A stretch of 64,000 nucleotides of DNA from Argopecten irradians (taxonomy: Eukaryota; Mollusca; Bivalvia; Pectinida; Pectinidae), in assembly GCF_041381155.1 (NCBI RefSeq), contig NC_091141.1:23332828-23396827 (forward strand), given 5' to 3'. Positions 10,501 through 20,290 of the stretch are shown here, one piece after another. The notes beneath the pieces are model-generated. The model did no database searches. It saw nothing but the letters and a program-made list of their open reading frames with translations, and was not told where the DNA came from. Every line of letters begins with the position of its first letter. Within the stretch, counting starts at the first letter, position 1. Position numbers and translations under genes: made by a program.

Positions 10501-13500
10501 ATCAGTTAGGGAGGAGGTGGGGTGTCACTACTGTATCAGTTAGGGAGGAGGTGGGGTGTCACTACTGTATCAGTTAGGGAGGAGGTGGGGTGTCACTACT
10601 GTATCAGTTTAGGGAGGAGGTGGGGTGTCACTACTGTATCAGTTAGGGAGGAGGTGGGGTGTCACTACTGTATCAGTTAGGGAGGAGGTGGGGTGTCACT
10701 ACTGTATCAGTTAGGGAGGAGGTGGGGTGTCACTACTGTATCAGTTAGGGAGGAGGTGGGGTGTCACTACTGTATCAGTTAGGGAGGAGGTGGGGTGTCA
10801 CTACTGTATCAGTTAGGGAGGAGGTGGGGTGTCACTACTGTATCAGTTAGGGAGGAGGTGGGGTGTCACTACTGTATCAGTTAGGGAGGAGGTGGGGTGT
10901 CACTACTGTATCAGTTAGGGAGGAGGTGGGGGTGTCACTACTGTATCAGTTAGGGAGGAGGTGGGGTGTCACTACTGTATCAGTTAGGGAGGAGGTGGGG
11001 TGTCACTACTGTATCAGTTAGGGAGGAGGTGGGGTGTCACTACTGTATCAGTTAGGGAGGAGGTGGGGTGTCACTACTGTATCAGTTAGGGAGGAGGTGG
11101 GGTGTCACTACTGTATCAGTTAGGGAGGAGGTGGGGTGTCACTACTGTATCAGTTAGGGAGGAGGTGGGGTGTCACTACTGTATCAGTTAGGGAGGAGGT
11201 GGGGTGTCACTACTGTATCAGTTAGGGAGGAGGTGGGGTGTCACTACTGTATCAGTTAGGGAGGAGGTGGGGTGTCACTACTGTATCAGTTTAGGGAGGA
11301 GGTGGGGTGTCACTACTGTATCAGTTAGGGAGGAGGTGGGGTGTCACTACTGTATCAGTTAGGGAGGAGGTGGGGTGTCACTACTGTATCAGTTAGGGAG
11401 GAGGTGGGGTGTCACTACTGTATCAGTTAGGGAGGAGTTGGGGTGTCACTACTGTATCAGTTAGGGAGGAGGTGGGGTGTCACTACTGTATCAGTTAGGG
11501 AGGAGGTTGGGTGTCACTACTGTATCAGTTAGGGAGGAGGTGGGGGTGTCACTACTGTATCAGTTAAGGGAGGAGGGTGGGGTGTCACTACTGTATCAGT
11601 AAGGGAGGAGGTGGGGTGTCACTACTGTACCAGTTAGGGAGGAGGTGGGGTGTCACTACTGTATCAGTTAGGGAGGAGGTGGGGTGTCACTACTGTATCA
11701 GTTAGGGAGGAGGTGGGGTGTCACTACTGTATCAGTTAGGGAGGAGGTGGGGTGTCACTACTGTATCAGTAAGGGAGGAGGTGGGGTGTCACTACTGTAT
11801 CAGTTAGGGAGGAGGTGGGGTGTCACTACTGTATCAGTTAGGGAGGAGGTGGGGTGTCACTACTGTATCAGTTAGGGAGGAGGTGGGGTGTCACTACTGT
11901 ATCAGTTAGGGAGGAGGTGGGGTGTCACTACTGTATCAGTTAGGGAGGAGGTGGGGTGTCACTACTGTATCAGTTAGGGAGGAGGTGGGGTGTCACTACT
12001 GTATCAGTTAGGGAGGAGGTGGGGTGTCACTACTGTATCAGTTAGGGAGGAGGTGGGTGTCACTACTGTATCAGTAAGGGAGGAGGTGGGGTGTCACTAC
12101 TGTATCAGTTAGGGAGGAGGTGGGGTGTCACTACTGTATCAGTTAGGGAGGAGGTGGGGTGTCACTACTGTATCAGTTAGGGAGGAGGTGGGGTGTCACT
12201 ACTGTATCAGTTAGGGAGGAGGTGGGGTGTCACTACTGTACCAGTTAGGGAGGAGGTGGGGTGTCACTACTGTATCAGTTAGGGAGGAGGTGGGGTGTCA
12301 CTACTGTATCAGTTAGGGAGGAGGTGGGGTGTCACTACTGTATCAGTTAGGGAGGAGGTGGGGTGTCACTACTGTATCAGTTAGGGAGGAGGTGGGGTGT
12401 CACTACTGTATCAGTTAGGGAGGAGGTGGGGTGTCACTACTGTACCAGTTAGGGAGGAGGTGGGGTGTCACTACTGTATCAGTTAGGGAGGAGGTGGGGT
12501 GTCACTACTGTATCAGTTAGGGAGGAGGTGGGGTGTCACTACTGTATCAGTTAGGGAGGAGGTGGGGTGTCACTACTGTATCAGTTAGGGAGGAGGTGGG
12601 GTGTCACTACTGTACCAGTTAGGGAGGAGGTGGGGTGTCACTACTGTATCAGTTAGGGAGGAGTGGGTGTCACTACTGTATCAGTTAGGGAGGAGGTGGG
12701 GTGTCACTACTGTATCAGTTAGGGAGGAGGTGGGGTGTCACTACTGTATCAGTTAGGGAGGAGGTGGGGTGTCACTACTGTATCAGTTAGGGAGGAGGTG
12801 GGGTGTCACTACTGTATCAGTTAAGGAGGAGGTGGGGTGTCACTACTGTATCAGTTAGGGAGGAGGTGGGGTGTCACTACTGTATCAGTTAGGGAGGAGG
12901 TGGGGTGTCACTACTGTATCAGTTAGGGAGGAGGTGGGGTGTCACTACTGTATCAGTTAGGGAGGAGGTGGGGTGTCACTACTGTATCAGTTAGGGAGGA
13001 GGTGGGGTGTCACTACTGTATCAGTTAGGGAGGAGGTGGGGTGTCACTACTGTACCAGTTAGGGAGGAGGTGGGGTGTCACTACTGTATCAGTTAGGGAG
13101 GAGGGTGGGGTGTCACTACTGTATCAGTTAGGGAGGAGGTGGGGTGTCACTACTGTATCAGTTAGGGAGGAGGGTGGGTGTCACTACTGTATCAGTTAGG
13201 GAGGAGGTGGGGTGTCACTACTGTATCAGTTAGGGAGGAGGTGGGGTGTCACTACTGTATCAGTTAGGGAGGAGGTGGGGTGTCACTACTGTATCAGTTA
13301 GGGAGGAGGTGGGGTGTCACTACTGTATCAGTTAGGGAGGAGGTGGGGTGTCACTACTGTATCAGTTAGGGAGGAGGTGGGGTGTCACTACTGTATCAGT
13401 TAGGGAGGAGGTGGGGTGTCACTACTGTATCAGTTAGGGAGGAGGTGGGGTGTCACTACTGTATCAGTTAGGAGGAGGTTGGGGTGTCACTACTGTATCA

Positions 13501-15003
13501 GTTAGGGAGGAGGTGGGGGTGTCACTACTGTATCAGTTAGGGAGGAGGTGGGGTGTCACTACTGTATCAGTTAGGGAGGAGGTGGGGTGTCACTACTGTA
13601 TCAGTTAGGGAGGAGGTGGGGTGTCACTACTGTATCAGTTAGGGAGGAGGTGGGGTGTCACTACTGTATCAGTTAGGGAGGAGGTGGGGTGTCACTACTG
13701 TATCAGTTAGGGAGGAGGTGGGGTGTCACTACTGTACCAGTTAGGGAGGAGGTGGGGTGTCACTACTGTATCAGTTAGGGAGGAGGTGGGGTGTCACTAC
13801 TGTATCAGTTAGGGAGGAGGTGGGGTGTCACTACTGTATCAGTTAGGGAGGAGGTGGGGGTGTCACTACTGTATCAGTTAGGGAGGAGGTGGGGTGTCAC
13901 TACTGTACCAGTTAGGGAGGAGGTGGGGTGTCACTACTGTATCAGTTAGGGAGGAGGTGGGGTGTCACTACTGTATCAGTTAGGGAGGAGGTGGGGTGTC
14001 ACTACTGTATCAGTTAGGGAGGAGGTGGGGTGTCACTACTGTATCAGTTAGGGAGGAGGTGGGGTGTCACTACTGTATCAGTTAGGGAGGAGGTGGGGTG
14101 TCACTACTGTATCAGTTAGGGAGGAGGTGGGGTGTCACTACTGTATCAGTTAGGGAGGAGGTGGGGTGTCACTACTGTATCAGTTAGGGAGGAGGTGGGG
14201 TGTCACTACTGTATCAGTTAGGGAGGAGGTGGGGTGTCACTACTGTATCAGTTAGGGAGGAGGTGGGGTGTCACTACTGTATCAGTTAGGGAGGAGGTGG
14301 GGTGTCACTACTGTATCAGTTAGGGAGGAGGTGGGGTGTCACTACTGTACAGTTAGGGAGAGGTGGGCCTACTGTTCAGTTAGGGAGGAGGTGGGGTGTC
14401 ACTACTGTATCAGTTAGGGAGGAGGTGGGGTGTCACTACTGTATCAGTTAGGGAGGAGGTGGGGTGTCACTTCTGTATCAGTTAGGGAGGAGGTGGGGTG
14501 TCACTACTGTATCAGTTAGGGAGGAGGTGGGGTGTCACTACTGTATCAGTTAGGGAGGAGGTGGGGTGTCACAACTGTATCAGTTAGGGAGGAGGTGGGG
14601 TGTCACTACTGTATCAGTTAGGGAGGGAGGTGGGTGTCACTACTGTATCAGTTAGGGAGGAGGTGGGGTGTCACTACTGTACCAGTTAGGGAGAGTGGGG
14701 GTGTCACTACTGATCATATGAGAGGTGGGTGTCACTACTTACAGTTAGGGAGGAGGTGGGGGTGTCATTACTGTATCAGTTAGGGAGGAGGTGAGGTGGG
14801 GTGTCACTTCTGTATCAGTTAGGGAGGAGGTGGGGTGTCACAACTGTACCAGTTAAGGAGGAAGGGGGTGTCACTACTGTACTAGTTAGGGAGGAGGTGG
14901 GGATGTCACAACTGTACTAGTAATGGAGTAGTTGGGTTATCACTACTGTACCTGTTAAGTAGGAGGTGGGGTGTCACTACTCGTACTGTACCAATTTGGG
15001 AGG
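7546..15003. repeat. Giant 34-bp G-rich minisatellite (about 7.46 kb, roughly 219 units by length)
   Basis: Almost perfect head-to-tail repetition of a 34-bp unit: GTATCAGTTAGGGAGGAGGT then GGGGTGTCACTACT. Copies in the middle are often identical. The edges (7546-7810 and 14690-15003) are diverged, with altered spacing, as expected when unequal exchange homogenises the core. Recurrent variants include TACCAG for TATCAG (clustered near 8540-8840, 9470-9620, 12240-12640), TAAGGG for TTAGGG, and one- or two-base G-run length changes. Each unit has G-runs GGG-GG-GG-GGGG, so the plus strand could form stacked two-tetrad G-quadruplexes, and each carries one TTAGGG. Short open frames inside are repeat artefacts broken by TAG every third unit. 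It lies in intron 1 of the minus-strand ankyrin gene. Confidence 0.97.
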
Positions 15004-15118
15004 AAATAATTGTATTATATCGTCATGACAACTATGAAACTTTGTCAAAACAAAGGAACAACGGCAATTAACTGAGGTCATGTCATTAGAGACACAAAAT
15101 GATGCGCAGAGTAATAAA

Positions 15119-15250
15119 AAAAGAATCATTCACCCACTTTCGGGTGAGACAGGCGATCTCACAACCTTCCGGATAAGATTCTTACTCAGTAAAGTCTGAT
15201 GTTTAACAACTGAAGAATCTTACCCCTAGGGTTGAGATTCTCCTCTATAG
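15119..15250. mobile_element. Inverted-repeat MITE-like segment
   Basis: TCTCACAACC..CCGGATAAGATTCTT.CTCAG (about 15156-15190) pairs imperfectly with CTGAAGAATCTTACCCCTAGGGTTGAGATT (15211-15239). A smaller hairpin, TCACCC..TCGGGTGA, lies at 15130-15148. No coding capacity, and the exact ends are uncertain. Confidence 0.45.
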
Positions 15251-15581
15251 CTGCATCATCATGTAATTCAAATATATGATACACAACGCCATAGTTTTAT
15301 TTACTTTCAAAACATTATGATGCGCTTTCTGAAATAGCGGTAATCTGTTGTCTCATGTAATATTTTTTACATTGAAATACATTTTTTATTCTACAAGAAA
15401 CCATACACATACTAGTTCATAAATGTTTTTGATGAAACTGTATGCACAAAACAATGTATGAAATCTAGATACTACATGTACTAACGTCATTATGAAACAA
15501 TGGGTATGTCAATAATCACACACGTGCGTCAAAAGACATATCCGTCAAAACATTGGACATTGCCAGAACTGTCATTCTCAC

Positions 15582-15724
15582 CTGATTCCAAAAGATGCTG
15601 TCTGTCTGCTGGCTTTGGCATTCTTGCAGACCAATTTTTCAATCACCTCTACTTTCCCACTTCTTGCAGCATCCAAGAGTTCTTGATCTTTGCCACCGAT
15701 CAAATTTCTGATAAGGCCTGCCAT
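15582..15724 (-). CDS. ANKS1/Odin-like ankyrin adaptor, coding exon 1
   Basis: Minus-strand exon with ATG at 15724-15722 in good context (ATTATGG), an in-frame TAG a few codons upstream, and a consensus donor CAG|GTGAGA at 15582/15581. It encodes 47 codons plus two bases: MAGLIRNLIGG, KDQELLDAARSGKVEVIEKL, VCKNAKASRQTASFGI. The KDQELL.AAR.G.V..(I/V)EKL segment is the N-terminal capping helix pair of ANKS1-type proteins, as I remember ANKS1A/B beginning with a GK(D/E)QELLEAARTG motif. Its phase-2 end joins in frame to 780-866. The gene is divergent from TMEM86A, with start codons 371 bp apart. The plus-strand open frame across it (15500-15745) is only its shadow. Function by family: phosphotyrosine-binding scaffold downstream of receptor kinases. 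Confidence 0.82.
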
Positions 15725-16094
15725 AATATTCTATTCCATTTGTGAACATCACAGTAAATAATGAAGTTACTTCCTCAATATAGCAGCGCCATCTCTTTTT
15801 TTACTACTAACATGTCTTAGAAACAATACTTTTCACTGGATAATCTATGAATTATTTGACCAATCGATGCTTGGGATGGATGCTTGTCTCAATCGATGCA
15901 ATTTGCTGATGCTGTGACACACCTCCATTTTCGGCCAATCAAAAGCCTCGATGGTGTGTTGAAAGAAATACACATCATGACGTCTACAGCCGTGCTAAAA
16001 ATAGAATTTTGATGTAAACAAGAGCATAAGGACGGCGAAGGACAGATTGTGAGAAAATCACCGAGGAATACACATCGCTACAGAACGCTTGAAA
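15725..16094. promoter_or_regulatory. Probable shared bidirectional promoter, ANKS1-like / TMEM86A
   Basis: About 370 bp separates two divergent start codons. It contains two CCAAT boxes (15860-15864 and 15935-15939) and a CRE-like TGACGT (15978-15983). The segment 16000-16090 is less AT-rich and is probably TMEM86A 5' UTR. No convincing TATA box is placed for either gene. Promoter function is inferred from gene geometry. Confidence 0.5.
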
Positions 16095-16154
16095 ATGCCT
16101 GATACGGAGAAAAGAACCCGTCAGGATATAAGGATGACGAAACCTTTGACAGTG
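16095..16154 (+). CDS. TMEM86A: TMEM86A lysoplasmalogenase, coding exon 1
   Basis: ATG at 16095 opens 20 codons, MPDTEKRTRQDIRMTKPLTV, ending exactly at a donor GTG|GTAAGA in phase 0. Joined to exon 2 the junction reads PLTV-LKSIGPKLVPFFK, which closely parallels the remembered start of vertebrate TMEM86A (..VTVVKSEGPKLVPFFK). That junction similarity is the reason for choosing this exon and start. The intron to exon 2 is 3,079 bp. The exon is too short to appear as an ORF. Confidence 0.85.
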
Positions 16155-19100
16155 GTAAGATTCAGCACATGCGGATGTTCATTTTGACTGGGAAAATTCG
16201 AGTCGGCCGTCGACGTTGAAAATTTTAGCATGTGACCATGAATTCATTCTCTTCTGCTTTGTTTACATCTGCGTCATCAAATTTCACTATACTTTTTATA
16301 CAGTGCTGTTTGTGGGTTTTACGATTTAGTAAGGATTTCTGTTTTATAACTGCCTATTTTTCTGTTCTATTTTTTACAACACTGAAAACGATTACAATTT
16401 TCAGTAATGCTGTCTGGCCCTAGGTCGTTTCGACTCCTTCCGTTAGGTCTAGCTCTGTAAACTGATTTTCTGTAGGCCCACGATACATTTTACTATTTTA
16501 TCTACAAGCAGAAAACTGTGTATACTAGTAAGCAGATGTTACAATGACCATTTTCCTTATTTGTAAAACAGTCTGTAACGCATATCGATCCAGCTGTTTA
16601 CATAATTTATGACAAAAGAAGTCAACATCTTAAAATTGGCATTGCGCCATTGTGACGTCGTGAAAACATGTGACTCGGATCTCTGGGTTAATGTCATTGT
16701 CCAGGCTTTGGTCTGTGCTATTGTCATATAATACTTTGTTCAGTAGATCATGCGTCAGGTGACAGCAGAGATTTACAATTTAGCTGTACATGATATTTCT
16801 GTTAGCTGCAGATTTTTAATATGAAAGATATCGATACAAATTCACCTTTTAGAAAGAGTGAAAAATGATTATAGGCCTATCTACATAATTTACATTGTCT
16901 ATTGTTATGTGCACTATTCATTGGCAGAAAACAAATCAAATGACAATTTTTTTTAATTTTTATTTTTGTGAGCACAAACACATATAAGTATAGATCTATA
17001 CATAATTGACTCAATTTATCAATTAGCATTATCTATTTCTATTATTAACAATAATTAGAAGAAGAAAAAATTAATCAATAAAAAGTAACAGCTGGTTAAG
17101 ATTTTTTTAAATCTTAATTGCTTTTTTTTAAATTAAATCAACTAGATCTAATTATATATATATATATATATAAGAAATAAAAACAATAACGACTGACTAG
17201 ATTTCGTCCGTAAGGATTTTTCTTTAAATTTATCATATATATATATATATATATAATAGTTTTATGTCAATTTATTACAAAGAGATCTTAATTATTATGA
17301 AATAAGTATTTTTATCTTCTGATGGGTGAATATATATTTCCCAATGGCAATATATCGGAGCTATTTAAACGTACTGTTTGTATATATAGTTTGACATTCA
17401 TGCATATCAGACAGATTCTGTTATATGGAAGTTAAACTATGAAAAATGTTTCCTTTTGAAATCAAATTACACACAATTTATATATGTATAATAAATAGAA
17501 ACAACTACTACTTAATTCAGTACCTTATCAACTAAAACCAAATAAGTTTAGATATTTATTACAACTTTGTTATGGTTATGTTTTAATTATCAATTACATC
17601 CATTAGGAATTTTACATAATATATTATATATACATGCCCTTGTAGTTTCAGGATTATTAAATTTTTTAAGCCAACTGGACTTTCACACTAAGGGGAGATA
17701 ATCTACATGTACCAAAATGCAACTCAAAAATGTACCTGTGCACAATACGCACAAAAAGACGGTAGTTGTAGAATAATGCCAATAGAGGAATTCTTATATT
17801 ATTAACAATTAATTAACTTAGATTCTGGCTGGCAATCTATAAATTTATTAAAGAATTTTGTAATGTTTTTCATAATAAAACCTGCTGTCGTATCGACTAA
17901 ATGACCAATTTCAATGCCACATTTCTCTGTTAATTATAATGTGTAACACTTGGATAATTAAAACTTATAAAAGACCATTTTCTTTGGTCATTGGATTGTC
18001 TAAAAAAATAAAAAGGTACATACTTGAACCAAAACAGATATTAATCTTTAAAATGGATATATGTAAAAAAAAAAAAAAATACATGTAAAAGAGTTGAATA
18101 ATTTTGTCAGGCAATCAATAAAACTTTTCTTATCATTATGCTATTATCGTTTTTAGGAAAATTATTAAAAAAAAAATGAATCAATCAAAATGTAATACAG
18201 GAGTGACTGCACTAGTAGAAAATAAGACTGATTTTACAAGCTTAAAGCTGATTAATTCACTAGATCTACACCAACCAATGCAACAAATATATCCAATTTG
18301 AGCCATTAAGCTAGCTAACAAACAACTGCCATGGGTACATGTATAATATACTGAGTACATGTATATAGGTATATGTGTAAGTTCCCCCAAATGTCAAGAT
18401 CCATATATTATAAATGTATATAACCACAATGTCACAAAAATTACCCATCCCAAGTTCAGTTTGTTACAAGGTACCCGTCTAAATGTGAATATTATACTCC
18501 TTTGGGTTAATTTTCATTGCAGCTTCAAAGGTCATCTTGACTTAAAGATGCTCCACCGCTGACAAATGGTATTTTTTCACTATTAGAAATAGGAACAGAC
18601 GATTTATTATTTTTCTTCAGTTACAAAAGTTACTTACTTCACACCATTACCACCATTGAAAAGTTTGAGCTTCTCATTTTACCTAAGTTAAAAATATGAA
18701 AAATAATTAATTGCACCCCGAAAAAAATCCATGTCACTATATCCTATATGGAAGGAAGTACTGATTGCGCATGCACCAAATGCGAAATAAATTATTTTAT
18801 ATTATTTTTTGTGTTAATTAGACATATATATACATGATCAAACACTAATTATTGTTCAACTAATGAATATCATTTATGCTTTGTCGGCGGTGGAGCATCT
18901 TTAAATTGCCAAACCAACATAATTTTGTGCTTGCACTATAGTACAAATATATAGCTGGAGATTTTAATTGAATTGGCTATATACTAGTTCACAGTGCAGT
19001 TCACATAATATTTCTAACACTTGTCCAAATTAACTAAGGTCTCACTGCGTGAAGATCATCAGCTTATATTTTCTTACAATTCCCTGCATGCACATCAGCT

Positions 19101-19233
19101 ATATATGTGTTCTTAAAAGTTATAAATTACTGAAAGTAATGGTATTTAAAGTTCCCAAAACAGTTTGTTATAACTAAGTTCAACATAATTCATAACAATA
19201 TTTTATTAGGATGAAATTACTTTTATCTTTCAG
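16155..19233 (+). other. TMEM86A intron 1
   Basis: Donor GTAAGA at 16155 and acceptor TTTTATCTTTCAG ending at 19233. It is AT-rich, with two (TA)n microsatellites (17154-17172 and 17234-17256) and a complete MITE at 18546-18900. No other exon was recognised. Confidence 0.8.
18542..18904. mobile_element. GATGCTCCACCGC-ended MITE, copy 1 (TTAA-flanked)
   Basis: Begins TTAAAGATGCTCCACCGC and ends GCGGTGGAGCATCTTTAA, a perfect 18-bp inverted pair. If the outer TTAA is the target duplication it fits a piggyBac-like target, but the second copy lacks TTAA on one side, so this is tentative. The body (about 360 bp) has landmarks CAGTTACAAAAGTTACTTAC, TTTGAGCTTCTCATTTTAC and TAATTGCACCCCGAAAAAA that identify other copies at 35058-35423, 41804-42172 and 42525-42672. 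No coding capacity. Confidence 0.85.
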
Positions 19234-19938
19234 CTGAAGAGCATCGGGCCTAAGCTGGTGCCATTCTTCAAAACAGTGGCCATCTTTTTTGTGCTGTTTG
19301 GAACAGAAGAAAAGGAAAGCTCTGGATCCAAACTGTTTTGCTGTATCGCCAAAATCTTGCCAATCATCTCACTGATTTTGTTCGTCTTCCTGCATGGAAT
19401 GAACCTAACGGAATATTATCGTTATTCACGTCGTATTCTGATTGGCCTTATTTTCTCATGCTTTGGGGATATCCTGTTGGTATGGAAAGACACTTATTTT
19501 GAAGCTGGAATTCTGATGTTTGCTGTGGCTCAGATCTGCTATGCTCGAGCATTTGGATGGAAACCATTCAACCCCTATGCACTTGCAGTGTTTGTGGCCA
19601 TCGGTGCTGCCACCTATTCCATCTTGAGCTCTTCCTTAGATGGAATATTGAGCTATTTGGTTGCCATTTACATAACCTTGATTTGTGTGATGGGATGGCG
19701 GGCCGTCGCCAGGGTCCGGTTTTTCGACGACCTGGTGACCTGGACCAAACTCTGCGGATGCGCAGGGTCCATTTTGTTCATAATTTCGGATGTGACCATT
19801 GCAGTAAATAAGTTTGTGATGCCCCTACCATTTCACCACCAAATTATTATGTTGACATACTATGCAGCCCAACTAGGTATAACTCTATCAGTGGTTGACA
19901 GCCAAGTGGATGTGATTTTACAGCCGCACCTGGAATAA
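19234..19938 (+). CDS. TMEM86A: TMEM86A lysoplasmalogenase, coding exon 2 (terminal)
   Basis: Begins after the acceptor at 19231-19233 and runs 234 codons to TAA (19936-19938), giving 254 aa with exon 1, close to the family's usual 230-250. This is the YhhN/TMEM86 family: multipass ER-membrane lysoplasmalogenases that cleave the vinyl-ether bond of lysoplasmalogen to release an aldehyde and a glycerophospho-base. Hydrophobic segments span nearly the whole length (about eight). Family landmarks are GPKLVPFFK (25-33), FSCFGDILLVWKD with Asp99, GILMFAVAQICYARAFG, GWRAVARVR, and FIISDVTIAVNKF with Asp206; the two Asp residues are the expected catalytic acids of the fold. The C-terminus (YYAAQLGITLSVVDSQ) also fits. 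The gene looks intact. TMEM86A rather than TMEM86B is favoured by the N-terminal match; a single invertebrate TMEM86 ancestor is equally possible. Confidence 0.92.
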   Translation: MKSIGPKLVPFFKTVAIFFVLFGTEEKESSGSKLFCCIAKILPIISLILFVFLHGMNLTEYYRYSRRILIGLIFSCFGDILLVWKDTYFEAGILMFAVAQICYARAFGWKPFNPYALAVFVAIGAATYSILSSSLDGILSYLVAIYITLICVMGWRAVARVRFFDDLVTWTKLCGCAGSILFIISDVTIAVNKFVMPLPFHHQIIMLTYYAAQLGITLSVVDSQVDVILQPHLE

Positions 19939-20290
19939 AAACTGGTGAGGTAACTTGTCCGAATGATTCAAATTTAAAGCCACGATTCTCCTCAATAATA
20001 CCTTCACATGGTGCTAAATTGAGTAAGAGTTGTCTTCTCTTGGTTCATGATAAGTGCATAGGGGCTTGTGCAAATTTTCAACCAATTCTTAGAAGATACT
20101 TTGATTTCATATTCACTACATAATAGCAAAAAAATAAATTTGGACTTTTGGTTGAAAAATTTCCAGCTTGTATAGAGTTGTCTTCTCTTGGTTCAGAGTA
20201 CAGGGGCTTGGTGCAAATTTTCATCTCATTTGTGTAAGTTATTATCGTTTGACTTCAAAAGACTACATATAATATAAATAAAATACTTGA
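19939..20290 (+). other. TMEM86A 3' UTR with an internal duplication and candidate poly(A) signal
   Basis: Directly follows the stop codon. Two diverged direct copies of GAGTTGTCTTCTCTTGGTTC...GGGGCTT...GTGCAAATTTTCA lie at 20026-20080 and 20175-20223. AATAAA occurs at 20277-20282, the likely poly(A) signal; another AATAAA-like word lies near 20133. The 3' end itself is inferred. Confidence 0.5.

Larger units (their letters stand above)
867..15581 (-). other. Intron 1 of the ANKS1-like gene (14.7 kb)
   Basis: Inferred intron between two in-phase exons. Donor GTGAGA begins at 15581 and the acceptor ends at 867 on the minus strand. About half of it is the 34-bp minisatellite; the remainder holds a degenerate 150-bp repeat, at least two MITEs and an inverted pair of AGGTCA-rich blocks. 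No further ankyrin-coding exon was found in it. Confidence 0.7.

Noticed and set aside
7677-11875. Short open frames (SLLYQLGRRWGVTTVSVREE and similar)
   Set aside because: Products of the 34-bp array; a TAG from GTTAG recurs every third unit, and identical frames appear all along the array.
7546-15003. Interstitial telomere made of TTAGGG
   Set aside because: Each 34-bp unit has one isolated TTAGGG, never two in tandem, so this is not a telomere remnant.
7546-15003. CRISPR-like array
   Set aside because: Units are contiguous with no unique spacers, and the genome is an intron-bearing animal genome.
15500-15745. 81-residue plus-strand frame MGMSIITHVRQKTYPSK...
   Set aside because: Shadow of the minus-strand ankyrin exon at 15582-15724, which has the start, donor and family motif.
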